From: Streptomyces sp. JB150
GTDB taxonomy: Bacteria > Actinomycetota > Actinomycetes > Streptomycetales > Streptomycetaceae
Direction of reading: 5' to 3'
Assembly: GCF_011193355.1 (NCBI RefSeq)
Contig: NZ_CP049780.1
Span: 383,686-447,685, forward strand
DNA: 64,000 nt
Below the pieces are notes generated by a model. It worked only from the letters and a program-made list of their open reading frames with translations. It made no database searches and was not told where the DNA came from. The translations under genes were made by a program, and so were the position numbers. Each line of letters begins with the position of its first letter. Positions within the stretch are counted from its first letter, which is position 1. Of the stretch, positions 45,563 through 55,459 are shown piece after piece.

Positions 45563-46165
45563 ATGGGGAGTTACACGATTCCGCACGTGGTGGAGCGCAC
45601 CCCGCAGGGCGAGCGGTCGTACGACGTGTTCAGCCGGCTGCTGTCGGAGCGGATCATCTTTCTCGGCACCGAGATCGACGACGGCGTCGCCAACGTCGTC
45701 ATCGCGCAACTGCTGCACCTGGAGTCGGCGGCGCCGGACACCGAGATCGCGGTGTACATCAACTCGCCGGGCGGCTCGTACACCTCGCTGATGGCGATCT
45801 ACGACACGATGACGTTCGTGAAGGCGCCGGTCTCCACGTTCTGCGTCGGCCAGGCGGCCTCCACGGCGGCCGTGCTGCTGGCGGGCGGCGACAAGGGGCG
45901 GCGGTTCGTGCTGGAGCACGCGCGGGTGCTGCTCGGGCAGCCGGCCTCCGGCGGCCGTCAGGGCACCGCCGCGGATCTGTCGCTGCAGGCGAAGGAGATG
46001 GTGCGGATCCGCTCGCAGGTCGAGGAGGTGCTGTCCCGGCACACCGGTCACGACATCGCCACGTTGCGGGCCGACATGGACCGGGACAAGGTGTTCACCG
46101 CGCGGGAGGCGGTGGCGTACGGGCTGGCCGACGAGGTGCTGAGCCGGCGCCTCACGACGGGATGA
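45563..46165 (+). CDS. clpP4: ClpP4, ClpP paralogue lacking the catalytic His
   Basis: This 200-residue ClpP paralogue keeps the nucleophile-like Ser100 ([12 protein letters not shown]) and the Asp region ([11 protein letters not shown]). However, the catalytic His of the RIMIHQP motif is replaced by Gly125 ([11 protein letters not shown]), so by itself it should have little or no peptidase activity. I recall the same GQPASGG in other Streptomyces ClpP4 proteins, so this is not damage in this strain. It is encoded 2 bp after clpP3 and presumably forms a mixed ClpP3/ClpP4 barrel. Confidence 0.92.
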   Translation: MGSYTIPHVVERTPQGERSYDVFSRLLSERIIFLGTEIDDGVANVVIAQLLHLESAAPDTEIAVYINSPGGSYTSLMAIYDTMTFVKAPVSTFCVGQAASTAAVLLAGGDKGRRFVLEHARVLLGQPASGGRQGTAADLSLQAKEMVRIRSQVEEVLSRHTGHDIATLRADMDRDKVFTAREAVAYGLADEVLSRRLTTG

Positions 46166-46187
46166 GACGCCGGCCGGACCCGGTGGC

Positions 46188-46589
46188 TCAGGCGGCCAGG
46201 CAGAGTCCGTCGTACGACGAGGTGGTGGTCGTACGGCCCCGACGGGCCGGGCGGGAGGTGACCCGGACCAGCTCCCGCTGAGCCAGCGTCAGCAGGTCGC
46301 CCAGGCCGAGGCCGAGCGCGTGGGCGGCGGCCGCGAGCACCTCCGAGGAGGCCTCCTTGCGGCCCCGCTCCACCTCCGACAGGTACGGCATGGAGATCCG
46401 GGCCGCGTCGGCGACGTCCTTCAGCGTCCGCTCCTGGGCGAGGCGTTCACGCCGCAGGACGTCCCCGACGAGGTCGCGCCACAGCGGCTCCCTGGGAGCG
46501 GGGCGCGGGGCCGGGCCGCGCGGGGCCGGTGCGGTGGCGCGGGGCCGCAGGGGAATGACACGGGCTTCGTTCGGCGCTTGGTTCGTCAC
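46188..46589 (-). CDS. popR: XRE-type regulator PopR
   Basis: This 133-residue protein has a disordered Pro/Arg-rich N-tail (RPRATAPAPRGPAPRPAPREP) and an XRE HTH (TLKDVADAARISMPYLSEVERGRKE). It ends in the residues CLAA. In S. lividans PopR activates clpP3-clpP4 and is itself degraded by ClpP1/P2, which depends on two terminal alanines (literature from memory); the LAA ending agrees. It converges on clpP4 across 22 bp. Position and C-terminus make the assignment strong. Confidence 0.85.
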   Translation of the reverse strand: MTNQAPNEARVIPLRPRATAPAPRGPAPRPAPREPLWRDLVGDVLRRERLAQERTLKDVADAARISMPYLSEVERGRKEASSEVLAAAAHALGLGLGDLLTLAQRELVRVTSRPARRGRTTTTSSYDGLCLAA

Positions 46590-46737
46590 CTCTCCAGCCT
46601 AGGAGCGGGGCGCCGCACGGGAAGGGCGCGGCGTTCCGCCCTCGGTGGAATCGGGCGAATCGCCCGGCGGTTCCGGGCCGTCCCGCCCGCGCCGCGCACA
46701 TGGCGCCGGATCCCGCTCTCCCGCTTGGTCCCCCCTT

Positions 46738-46767
46738 GGTCCCGCTCGGTCCCGCTCGGTCCCGCGG
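46738..46767. repeat. 10-bp tandem repeat, three near copies
   Basis: GGTCCCGCTC repeats three times in tandem between 46738 and 46767, the third copy with a final mismatch. It lies upstream of the sigma gene and downstream of no coding frame. Confidence 0.75.
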
Positions 46768-46838
46768 ACGCGGTGCACCGCACAGGGCGGAATGGAGGTA
46801 GCGTGGCGACTGTTTCGCGCCGCCTTGAAACAAGGAGT

Positions 46839-46863
46839 GCATGGTCGGCGACAGTCCGGGTAC
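46839..46863 (+). promoter_or_regulatory. SigB-type promoter candidate
   Basis: GCAT (46839-46842) and GGGTAC (46858-46863) are spaced by 15 bp, matching the Streptomyces SigB/stress consensus GNNT-N14-16-GGGTAY as I recall it. It would start transcription about 80 bp before the sigma-factor ATG, which fits autoregulation. Confidence 0.5.
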
Positions 46864-46953
46864 CCGCACGGATGCGTCACCGCGACGCGAGGACACAACT
46901 GCAGCATCGTCCGAAGAGGCAGACGTCGCACCATGACTTTCGTGGGAGAGGTA

Positions 46954-47850
46954 ATGGACACCGCCACCGCCACCGCCGTGACCGGGTCTCAGGCACCGCT
47001 CGTCGAGGAGAACCGGGCCGGGACGGACCAGGTGCGGGAGCCGGTGGTCGTGGACCCGCGGGCCGTGGCGCCCAGGGACGCCCGGGAGCTGTCCCGCCAG
47101 TTCTTCCGCCGGCTGCAGGAGCTCGAGGAGGGCACGCACGAATACCAGTACGCGCGCAACACCCTTATCGAGATGAACATGTCGCTCGTGCGGTTCGCCG
47201 CCGGGCGGTTCCGGGGCCGCGGGGACGACATGGAGGACGTCGTCCAGACCGGCATGATCGGCCTGATCAAGGCCATCGACCGGTTCGACCTGTCCCGCGA
47301 GGTCGAGTTCACCTCCTTCGCGCTGCCGTACATCGTCGGTGAGATCAAGCGCTTCTTCCGCGACACCACCTGGGCCGTGCACGTCCCGCGACGGCTCCAG
47401 GAGCTGCGCGTGGAGCTGGCCAAGGCACGCGAGGAGCTGTCCAGCCGGCTGGACCGCGAGCCCACGGTGGCCGAGCTGGCCACGCTGATGAACCTCTCCG
47501 AGGACGAGGTCGTCGAGGCCCAGATCGCGGCCAACGGCTACAACTCCTCGTCCCTGGACGCCGCGCTGACCGGTGACGGGCCGGAGAACGGCGAGGCCGT
47601 GCTGGCCGACTTCATCGGCGTCGAGGAGCACGGGCTGCGGCTCGTCGAGGACTTCCAGTCGCTGGCCCCGCTGATGGCCGAGCTGGACGAGCGGGACCGG
47701 CGCATCCTGCACATGCGGTTCGTGGAGGAGGCGACCCAGGCCGAGATCGGTGAACAGCTCGGCTGCTCGCAGATGCACGTGTCCCGGCTGCTGAAGCGGA
47801 TCATCGTGCGGCTGCGCGAGGGCATGCTCGGAGAGCTGGACCGCGTCTGA
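46954..47850 (+). CDS. SigB/SigF-family RNA polymerase sigma factor
   Basis: This 298-residue stress/sporulation-type sigma factor has region 2 (MSLVRFAAGRFRGRGDDMEDVVQTGMIGLIKAIDRFD), region 3 (VPRRLQELRVELAKAREEL) and a region 4 HTH (TQAEIGEQLGCSQMHVSRLL). The ATG at 46954 follows GGGAGAGG; an in-frame ATG at 46933 is possible. Its position beside popR and clpP3-clpP4 matches the arrangement I recall in S. coelicolor. The RsbW-like gene just downstream on the opposite strand is a candidate anti-sigma factor. Confidence 0.9.
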   Translation: MDTATATAVTGSQAPLVEENRAGTDQVREPVVVDPRAVAPRDARELSRQFFRRLQELEEGTHEYQYARNTLIEMNMSLVRFAAGRFRGRGDDMEDVVQTGMIGLIKAIDRFDLSREVEFTSFALPYIVGEIKRFFRDTTWAVHVPRRLQELRVELAKAREELSSRLDREPTVAELATLMNLSEDEVVEAQIAANGYNSSSLDAALTGDGPENGEAVLADFIGVEEHGLRLVEDFQSLAPLMAELDERDRRILHMRFVEEATQAEIGEQLGCSQMHVSRLLKRIIVRLREGMLGELDRV

Positions 47851-47869
47851 GCCGCGGGGCCCTGGGACG

Positions 47870-47906
47870 GGACCGACGGCATCCGGGGCGTGCAACCCGT
47901 CGGTCC
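47870..47906. terminator. Hairpin after the sigma-factor gene
   Basis: GGACCGACGG (47870-47879) pairs perfectly with CCGTCGGTCC (47897-47906) across a 17-nt loop. Confidence 0.6.
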
Positions 47907-48020
47907 GTGCGCTCAGGGGCCCCGCTCCGCGGATTCTGCTGCCTCACTGCCTCAGGTCCGCGTACACGACACCGCGTACGACGACACCTTGTACGTGCAC
48001 CGCACTGCGCGCCCGCGTCG

Positions 48021-48476
48021 TCACCCGTCTCCGAGTTCCACCTCGGCCCAGACGCGCTTGCCGACCGGGACCCGTTCGACCGCGACGCGCGACGCGAGCG
48101 CGTGGACGATCTCCAGGCCGTGCCGGCCGATGCGCTCGGGGTCCCGGGGAAAGCGCCGGGGCAGGGCGTCGCTGCTGTCGTAGACGGAGACCGTGACCAC
48201 GGCGTCCGTGCCCTCCAGGTCCAGGATGTACGGGCCGTCGCTGTGCCGGTCGGCGTTGGTGACCAGTTCGCTGACCACCAGGAGCACCGCCTCCTGGGTG
48301 CGGGCGGTGATGTCGGCGCACCACTCGGTGGCGAGCTGGTTCAGGAACTGCGCGGCGAAGGCACGCGCCTCGGCTATGCACCCGGGCTCGCCCGTGTAGT
48401 GCGCCGCCCGCCGGAGCGGTTCCACGGGTACGTCGAAAGCGGAGGGTGCGACCGTCGCGTCCCGGTGCTCGATCAT
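48021..48476 (-). CDS. RsbW-like ATP-binding protein
   Basis: This 151-residue GHKL ATPase has the N-box LLVVSELVTNADRHSDG, the G1 region VYDSSDALPRRF and the G2 region RIGRHGLEIVHALAS. The ATG at 48474-48476 follows GGAGAGAG. It converges on a stress-type sigma-factor gene and could encode its anti-sigma factor or a switch kinase for another pathway. There is no adjacent SpoIIAA/RsbV-type antagonist. Confidence 0.78.
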   Translation of the reverse strand: MIEHRDATVAPSAFDVPVEPLRRAAHYTGEPGCIAEARAFAAQFLNQLATEWCADITARTQEAVLLVVSELVTNADRHSDGPYILDLEGTDAVVTVSVYDSSDALPRRFPRDPERIGRHGLEIVHALASRVAVERVPVGKRVWAEVELGDG

Positions 48477-48651
48477 GCGTTCTCTCTCCCAAGCCGGCGT
48501 GGCCGGATACTGCTGCACCAGTGCTCGTACCCCGAGCCCGGCGGAGCACTCCAGGGTGCAGTGGGCGTCACACAGGAGCCGCCGGGCGCGCCCGGGTCGC
48601 GTACGGACCTCCCGGCGGGCGCGGCCTGCCGGTGCTGTCTAGCGTGGCCGT

Positions 48652-49932
48652 GTGAGCCTGCGAAACGCCGCCGGCCAGTCCGGCGCCCGCCCCGGTTGGG
48701 TGCAGGCCCTGGCCGTGACGCTGGCCGGGGTGCTCGCCATGGGCGTCGTCGCCGCGCTGGGGCTGTGGGCGGCCGGCGCGACCGACATTCCGGACGGCGC
48801 CTACCCGAAGGTGGTCGCGGCGACCGTGGTCGCCGCCGTCGGCGGCGGCGTCGAGCTGTCGGGCGGCGCCGGGGCGCTGGCCGGGGCCGAGGGAGGCCTC
48901 ACGGTGATCCCGCTGTCGGTGACGCTGGTCGGCGCGCTGGTGTTCGCCGCCGGGTTCCTGCGGCCACTGCGGCACCGGGCGGTCGCGGGGCCCGGGGAGC
49001 TGGCCGGCTGGGCCGCGCGGATCGGTGCGCTGTGGCTGCTCGCCCTGACCGGGCTGGCCATCGCCGCCCGCCACACCTTCCGCCTCTCCCTCGGTGAGGG
49101 GCTGATCAGCGACCTCGGGGAGCTGTTCGGGATCGAACCTGAGGTGGGATTCACCACGGAGGTGCTGCCGACCGTCGTCTTCGGCGTGCTGTGGCTGACC
49201 GGGGTGCTCGTGGTGGCGCTGCTCGTCGCGCGCGGGATTCCGCTGCCGGGGCGGCTGTCGCGGTGGCGGGAGGCGGCGGGCCCGGCGGCGTACGCGATGG
49301 TGGCGCTGCTGCTGGCCTGCGCCGTGCTCGGTGTCGTCATCGGTGTGGTGGCGGCGATGACGCGCGGGCGGCCCGTGGAGACGCTGGCGGTCGTCCTGCT
49401 GGGGTTGCCGAACCTCGCGTGGCCGGCGTTGACGGTCGGGCTCGGGGCCACCTGGGACGGCCGGGTGGAGGGGCCGTTCGCGCTGCCGATGCCGAACGTG
49501 CTGGACCGGGTGATGCGGTCGGGCGAGCTGAGCGCGGTCGACCTGGGCACGCTCGCCGAGCACGACGGCCGGGTGTGGTGGCTGCTGCCGATCGCCGCGG
49601 CGCTGCTGCTGGCGGCCGCGTGTCTGTTGGCCGTCCGCTCACCCGCCGGGGTCCCACTGTGGCGGCACGCCGTCCACATGGCGGTCGCGCTGCTGCTCAC
49701 GGTCCTCATGATCTGCCTGCTCGGCCGGGTCTCGGCAGCCTTCGGACTGTCCGTGCTGGGCATCGGGGACCTGGGCGGCGACCTCTCCCAGCACCTGTTT
49801 CTGCGGCCCCGCTGGTGGAGCGCGCTGGGCTTCGCCGTGCTGTGGGGGCTGGTGACGGGCTTCCTCGGCGGGCTGATCGCCCGCCGCCTGCCCCGGCCGG
49901 ACAGCTCGGACCGGGCGCGCGACGCGCGCTAG
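48652..49932 (+). CDS. Streptophobe-family membrane protein
   Basis: This 426-residue, very hydrophobic protein has about ten transmembrane helices, starting at VQALAVTLAGVLAMGVVAALGLW. The pattern (GAYPKVVAATVVAAVGG and VPLWRHAVHMAVALLL) matches the streptophobe family described from Streptomyces genomes, which has no known function. The GTG start at 48652 overlaps its own short leader. It converges with the FHA-ABC gene, sharing the last 4 bp. Confidence 0.78.
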   Translation: MSLRNAAGQSGARPGWVQALAVTLAGVLAMGVVAALGLWAAGATDIPDGAYPKVVAATVVAAVGGGVELSGGAGALAGAEGGLTVIPLSVTLVGALVFAAGFLRPLRHRAVAGPGELAGWAARIGALWLLALTGLAIAARHTFRLSLGEGLISDLGELFGIEPEVGFTTEVLPTVVFGVLWLTGVLVVALLVARGIPLPGRLSRWREAAGPAAYAMVALLLACAVLGVVIGVVAAMTRGRPVETLAVVLLGLPNLAWPALTVGLGATWDGRVEGPFALPMPNVLDRVMRSGELSAVDLGTLAEHDGRVWWLLPIAAALLLAAACLLAVRSPAGVPLWRHAVHMAVALLLTVLMICLLGRVSAAFGLSVLGIGDLGGDLSQHLFLRPRWWSALGFAVLWGLVTGFLGGLIARRLPRPDSSDRARDAR

Positions 49933-52334
49933 CCCGTCACCGCGCCGCCCCTCCCCCGCCGCGGACCCGAGGTTTCGCGCGCCGGCTGCCGTGCCCGCTT
50001 GCGCAGGGCCGGCGGATCCCGGCGGCGCAGCAGGCGGGAGACGAGGGCGCCGAGGGCCGCGGAGAGGGCGATCAGCATGGTGGCGGCGAGGAGCCAGACG
50101 GGGGTGGAGTGGGTGAACAGGGGATCGCCGGTGAGGTCGCCGGGCGCGAGCCGGGCGAGGCCGAGGGTGGCGGCCATCGCGCCGAACGCCCAGCGGGAGG
50201 GCACGAGCCAGGCCGCCTGCTCCAGTACGGGCACGCCGTCCAGCTTCAGCAGGGCGCCGCAGAAGACGACCTGGACGAGGGCGAGCAGGACCAGCAGCGG
50301 CATCGTCACCTCTTCCTTGCGGACCAGTGCGGAGACGGCGAGGCCGAGCATCATCGCGGTGAAGGCGAGGAGGGCGACGGCGACGGTGATCTCGGCGAGC
50401 GGCCGGGTCAGCACGCCGTCGCCGCCGGGGGCGTGGAGGTCGACACCGAACAGCGCCACCAGGGTGAGCAGCACGGCCTGGACCACGGTGACCGCGCCGA
50501 GCACCACCACCTTGGACAGCAGATACGCCCGTCCGGACAGGCCCACGGCGCGTTCCCGCTCGTAGATCACCCGCTCCTTGACGAGTTCGCGGACCGCGTT
50601 GGCGGCGCCGGTGAGGACCGCGCCGACGCACAGGATCAGCAGCACGTTCAGGGCGTTGCTGCCGGTCAGCTCGTCGCCCGCGAGGGCGCGCGCCATGGCG
50701 CCCATCACGAACGGGAGCGCGATCATGACGGCGAGGAACACACGGTCGGCGGCGAGGACGGCGCAGTAGCGTCGGGTCAGGGTGCGCAGCTGGGCGCCCG
50801 CCCGGCGGGGTCTGGGCGGCGGCCCGATGATCACCGGGCCCGCGCGGGGCAGCCGGGGCTGGACGCCGGCGTCGGCGACGTAGCGCCGGTGGAAGGGCGA
50901 GTCGCGGTACTCCGCCGCCCAGTCCCGGTCCCGGTCGAGGCCGAGGGCCTCGAAGGCCTCCGGCCAGTGCGTGAAGCCGAGGAAGGCGAGGGCGTCGCCG
51001 GGCGGGCCGTAGTAGGCGACCCTGCCGCCGGGGGCGAGGAAGAGGAGCCGGTCGCAGACGTCGAGGCTGAGCACGCTGTGGGTGACGACGATGACGGTGT
51101 GGCCGTCGTCGGCGAGGCGGCGCAGCATGTGCATCACCGAGCGTTCCGTGCCGGGGTCGAGGCCGGAGGTCGGTTCGTCGAGGAAGAGCAGGGAGGGCTC
51201 GGTGAGCAGCTCCAGGGCCACGCTGACCCGTTTGCGCTGGCCGCCGGACAGGGTGTGCACGCGCCGGCCGGCGCCGGCCTCCAGGCCCAGCTCGCGGATC
51301 ACCTCCTCGACGCGGGCCTGGCGCTCGGCCTTGGCGGTGTCCTGCGGGAAGCGCAGTGCGGCGGCGTAGGAGAGGGCGGCGCGGACGGTGAGCTGGGTGT
51401 GGAGGATGTCGTCCTGCGGGACGACTCCGATGCGCTGCCGCAGTTCGGCGTAGTCGTGGTACAGGTCGCGGCCGTCGTAGAGGACGGTGCCGTGGTCGGC
51501 GGGCCGCCGGCCGGTGAGCGCGTTCATCAGGGTGGACTTGCCGGCGCCGCTCGGTCCGACCACGGCGAGCAGGCACCTCTCCCCCACCGGGAAGGAGACG
51601 TGGTCCAGCAGCCGTCTGCGGCCCCGGTCGACGGAGACGGTGAGGTCCTGTACGTCGAGGGAGATCACGCCGGTGTCGACGTACTCCTGGAGCTGGTCGC
51701 CGACGAGGCACAGGTCGGAGTGGCCGATGCCCACGATGTCGCCGGGGTGGACCGCGGCGTGGGTGACGCGGGTGCCGTTGAGGTACGTGCCGTTGTGGCT
51801 GCCGAGGTCGGCGATCTCGTAGCCGCCGCCGGTGCGGACGCGCAGCTCGGCGTGGTGCCGGGAGACGGTCAGGTCGTCGACGACCAGGTCGTTGTCGGCG
51901 GCGCGGCCGATGCGGACCGTGCGGGCGCTCAGCGGACGCACGCCGGCCGGGTGGCGGAAGGTGTGGGTGAGGGCGGGCCGGGAGACCCCGGCGGGGCGTT
52001 GGGCGGCCGGGCCGGTGACTGGGCTGAGCACGATGCGGGGGCCGTCGGTGGGGCTGCCCAGGCGGATGACGGTGCCGGGGCCGACGCCCCACTGGTGGAC
52101 GCGCCGGCCGTCGGCATAGGTGCCGTTGGTGCTGTGCTGGTCGTGCAGCGTCCAGTGGTCGTCCTCGGGACGGAGCACCGCGTGGTGCCAGGAGACGCGG
52201 TCGTCGTCGAAGGCGATGTCGCTGAGGGGGTCACGGCCGACGCGGTAGTCGTGGGCCGGGGTCATCACGGTGATCCCCGTCTCGGTCTCCAGGACGAGTT
52301 CGGGTGCCGTGGACGCGGCCGGCCGCTCCGCCAT
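49929..52334 (-). CDS. ABC exporter with two N-terminal FHA domains
   Basis: This 801-residue fusion has two FHA phosphothreonine-binding domains (about 12-103 and 138-210), an ABCG-type ATPase (Walker A GPSGAGKST at 260-268, signature LSGGQRKR, Walker B FLDEPTSGLD) and a C-terminal six-helix ABC2 permease. The second FHA has the canonical RIGRAADNDL, SRHHAEL and NGTYLNG; the first is similar (GRDPLSD, SWHH, NGTY). FHA domains imply regulation by Ser/Thr kinases. The transported substrate is unknown. It lies 62 bp downstream of a hypothetical gene on the same strand. Confidence 0.9.
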   Translation of the reverse strand: MAERPAASTAPELVLETETGITVMTPAHDYRVGRDPLSDIAFDDDRVSWHHAVLRPEDDHWTLHDQHSTNGTYADGRRVHQWGVGPGTVIRLGSPTDGPRIVLSPVTGPAAQRPAGVSRPALTHTFRHPAGVRPLSARTVRIGRAADNDLVVDDLTVSRHHAELRVRTGGGYEIADLGSHNGTYLNGTRVTHAAVHPGDIVGIGHSDLCLVGDQLQEYVDTGVISLDVQDLTVSVDRGRRRLLDHVSFPVGERCLLAVVGPSGAGKSTLMNALTGRRPADHGTVLYDGRDLYHDYAELRQRIGVVPQDDILHTQLTVRAALSYAAALRFPQDTAKAERQARVEEVIRELGLEAGAGRRVHTLSGGQRKRVSVALELLTEPSLLFLDEPTSGLDPGTERSVMHMLRRLADDGHTVIVVTHSVLSLDVCDRLLFLAPGGRVAYYGPPGDALAFLGFTHWPEAFEALGLDRDRDWAAEYRDSPFHRRYVADAGVQPRLPRAGPVIIGPPPRPRRAGAQLRTLTRRYCAVLAADRVFLAVMIALPFVMGAMARALAGDELTGSNALNVLLILCVGAVLTGAANAVRELVKERVIYERERAVGLSGRAYLLSKVVVLGAVTVVQAVLLTLVALFGVDLHAPGGDGVLTRPLAEITVAVALLAFTAMMLGLAVSALVRKEEVTMPLLVLLALVQVVFCGALLKLDGVPVLEQAAWLVPSRWAFGAMAATLGLARLAPGDLTGDPLFTHSTPVWLLAATMLIALSAALGALVSRLLRRRDPPALRKRARQPARETSGPRRGRGGAVTG

Positions 52335-52396
52335 GCCCCGGATTCTACCGATTCGCCCCCCTGCGCGCCTGATCGTCGCAGGTCAGGAAGGTGCGG

Positions 52397-52807
52397 TCAG
52401 GCCACGGGCATGACCAGTGCCGGGACGGTCCGCTGCATGCGCAGGGCGTCGACGGACTCGGCCAGCAGCTCGTACTCCGTGGTGTCGTCGCTGACGGCGA
52501 TCCGCACCAGCCGTCCGGCCGCCAGCTCGTCGGCGACCAGCTCCTGCCGGTCCGCGTCGGCGCACCAGGAGCGCAGTACGGCGGGCACGTCGGTCACCGT
52601 GTCCCCGACGGGGACCAGGGCGTTCGGCGGGTAGGGGGCGTCGCCGGGGTGGGGGTCGAGCCGTTCGGCGATCCAGGTGGCGCGGTCGCGCAGCCACCAC
52701 AGGGCGAGGGCCAGGGTGGGGGCCCGGTAGGTGCCCAGCGGCACTCCGATGCGCTGCCCGCCGCAGGTTCCGTAGGCGGTGACATGGCACAGGAATTCGT
52801 CGTGCAC
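52397..52807 (-). CDS. Hypothetical protein
   Basis: This 136-residue soluble protein has no domain I recognise. Visible features are an N-terminal HDEFLCHVTAYGTCGGQRIG with two cysteines, a WWLRDRATWIAERLDPHPGD segment and a C-terminal region with DDTTEYELLAES. It is upstream of the FHA-ABC gene by 62 bp on the same strand and may be co-transcribed with it. Codon use looks genuinely coding. No function is assigned. Confidence 0.6.
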   Translation of the reverse strand: MHDEFLCHVTAYGTCGGQRIGVPLGTYRAPTLALALWWLRDRATWIAERLDPHPGDAPYPPNALVPVGDTVTDVPAVLRSWCADADRQELVADELAAGRLVRIAVSDDTTEYELLAESVDALRMQRTVPALVMPVA

Positions 52808-53046
52808 GTTCTCCTCCCCCGTCGCGTCGCTCGCCGGCCGGTGGTGTCGCGCTTTCCGTGCGGCTCCTGTGCGGTGAACTGCCCCTGGGGTCGAGTATCT
52901 TCACTGTTGAACCACTGTCACCATGGCTTTCCGGCCAGTCTCCTGGCATATTCCCGGCGGCTCGATTGGCCGGATCGTGACGGCCCGCGATGAGTTTTCC
53001 GGCGCGCCGGAGTCCCCCTCGTAGGAATACGACGGGAAAAGCGGAC

Positions 53047-53347
53047 GTGGAATTCACCGCGGTGTTGACCAAGAGCCCGGAGCAGGACGGCTGGACCTAT
53101 GTCGTCTGGCCGGAATCGGTCGCCTATTTCGGCACCCGGGGATTGGTCAAGATCCGCGGGACGATCGACGGACACCTCTTTCGCGGCTCTTTCATGGCCC
53201 TGGGCGACGGCACGCACACATTGCCGGTCAAGGCGGAGATCCTGCCGGGTGATCGGAAAAGAGGAGGGCGACACGGTGACCGTGCGCATCGTAGGAGCGG
53301 CTGAGTTCCTGATCGAGAAACCGGGATGCCCGGAGAGGGCGACGTGA
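53047..53347 (+). pseudogene. DUF1905 gene with a +1 frameshift
   Basis: The frame from GTG 53047 reads [40 protein letters not shown] and [22 protein letters not shown], the DUF1905 family core. It then diverges at about 53245, where CTGCCGGGTG carries one extra C relative to the frame that continues [14 protein letters not shown]. The tail overlaps a strong hairpin. As written the product ends at 53304 with an aberrant tail. It may be a recent mutation or a base-call error. Confidence 0.75.
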
Positions 53348-53362
53348 CCGTCTCCGGGCATC
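53325..53362. terminator. Hairpin overlapping the DUF1905 3' end
   Basis: GATGCCCGGAGA (53325-53336) pairs perfectly with TCTCCGGGCATC (53351-53362) across a 14-nt loop, between two convergent genes. Confidence 0.65.
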
Positions 53363-53412
53363 GGGGGAATCGTCCTGGGCCGTGAGGACCGCGTCGACAA
53401 GGTTGGGACGAG

Positions 53413-53443
53413 CGGCTCGGTCAAACCGTGACGACCGGCTCGG

Positions 53444-53458
<15 letters not shown>
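53413..53458. repeat. 23-bp tandem repeat at the end of the aldo/keto reductase gene
   Basis: Bases 53413-53435 and 53436-53458 match at 21 of 23 positions. The second copy covers the reductase's C-terminal codons and stop, and the first lies just beyond it. It is a local duplication of the 3' end. Confidence 0.8.
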
Positions 53459-54436
<978 letters not shown>

Positions 54437-54465
54437 CGCGACTCCAGAGGGGTTGGCACACGTGA

Positions 54466-54489
54466 GACGGCTCCGGGGCCGGAGCCGTC
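54466..54489. promoter_or_regulatory. Palindrome between the AKR and lysR genes
   Basis: GACGGCTCCGG (54466-54476) and CCGGAGCCGTC (54479-54489) are perfect arms around GG, 30 bp from the AKR start. It is a candidate operator for the divergent LysR regulator. Confidence 0.45.
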
Positions 54490-54574
54490 CGAACCGTCCC
54501 CTACTCTGGCGTGACCTGCGGCCAGTGGTCCAACAGAAGAATCCGATGGGATTCAGCGACTACGCTTCTCGGTC

Positions 54575-55459
54575 ATGGAACTGCGCCAGCTCAGGCACTT
54601 CCTCGCGGTCGCCGAGGACCAGCACTTCACCCGGGCGGCCGAACGGCTCATGGTCTCCCAGTCGGGTCTCTCGGCGTCGATCCGCGCGCTGGAGCGGGAG
54701 TTGCAGACCCCGCTGTTCGTGCGGACCACCCGCCGGGTGACGCTGACCGAGGCGGGCCGGGCGCTGCTGGTGGAGGCGGAGCGGGTGCTGGACCGGGTGC
54801 GGGCGGCGCACGAGGCGGTGGCCGCCGTGCAGGGCGTGCTGCGCGGCACGCTCGCGCTGGGCACCGAGCAGTGCATCGCCGGGGTGCCGGTGGCGGGGCT
54901 GCTCGCCGCGTTCCGGCGGCGCCATCCGGACGTGGAGATCCGGCTGCGGCAGGCCGGTTCGGGCGCGCTGGCCGAGGAGGTGGCCGCGGGGCGGCTGGAC
55001 CTGGCGTTCGTGGTGCGTACCGACACGGACGCCGAGCACCTGCGGGCCGTGGCGCTGACCAGTGAGCCGATGACCGTCCTGTGCCACGCGGACCACCCGC
55101 TGGCGGCGGCCGGCGCGGCCGTCACCCCGCAGGACATCGGCGGTGAGGTGTTCGTCGACTTCCACCCCGACTGGGGGCCGCGCCGCACCACCGACGCGGC
55201 GTTCGCCGCCGCGGGCGTACGCCGGACGGTGGCGCTGGAGGTGAACGACGTGCACAGCCTCCTCGACCTGCTGGACGAGAACCTGGGCATCGCCGTCGTC
55301 CCCCACCACTTCCACCACAAGCGCCCGTCCCTGACCGCTCTTCCCCTGAAGGGCACCGGCGAGGCCGCCTACGAGACGGTGGCCGTGCTGCCCCCGCCCG
55401 AGGCGACCAGCCCGGCCGCGCGGGCACTGATGGCGCTGCTGGAGACGGGGAGCGCGTGA
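54575..55459 (+). CDS. LysR-family regulator
   Basis: This 294-residue regulator has an N-terminal winged HTH (MELRQLRHFLAVAEDQHFTR, then AAERLMVSQSGLSASIRALE) and an effector domain with QAGSGALAEEVAAGRLDLAFV. It is divergent from the YghZ-type aldo/keto reductase, the usual LysR arrangement. The effector is not assignable. The downstream DinB-like gene lies 194 bp away on the same strand. Confidence 0.9.
   Translation: MELRQLRHFLAVAEDQHFTRAAERLMVSQSGLSASIRALERELQTPLFVRTTRRVTLTEAGRALLVEAERVLDRVRAAHEAVAAVQGVLRGTLALGTEQCIAGVPVAGLLAAFRRRHPDVEIRLRQAGSGALAEEVAAGRLDLAFVVRTDTDAEHLRAVALTSEPMTVLCHADHPLAAAGAAVTPQDIGGEVFVDFHPDWGPRRTTDAAFAAAGVRRTVALEVNDVHSLLDLLDENLGIAVVPHHFHHKRPSLTALPLKGTGEAAYETVAVLPPPEATSPAARALMALLETGSA

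Larger units (their letters stand above)
46590..46953 (+). promoter_or_regulatory. 364-bp region upstream of the sigma-factor gene
   Basis: No conserved protein is evident between popR and the sigma gene. The stretch holds three 10-bp tandem copies (46738-46767), the inverted repeat GTTTC/GAAAC around 46812-46831 and a SigB-type promoter (46839-46863). Confidence 0.45.

Noticed and set aside
49191..52634. 1147-codon open frame on the plus strand
   Set aside because: It overlaps the streptophobe gene in another frame and then lies opposite the FHA-ABC gene; it is low-complexity and has no domains.
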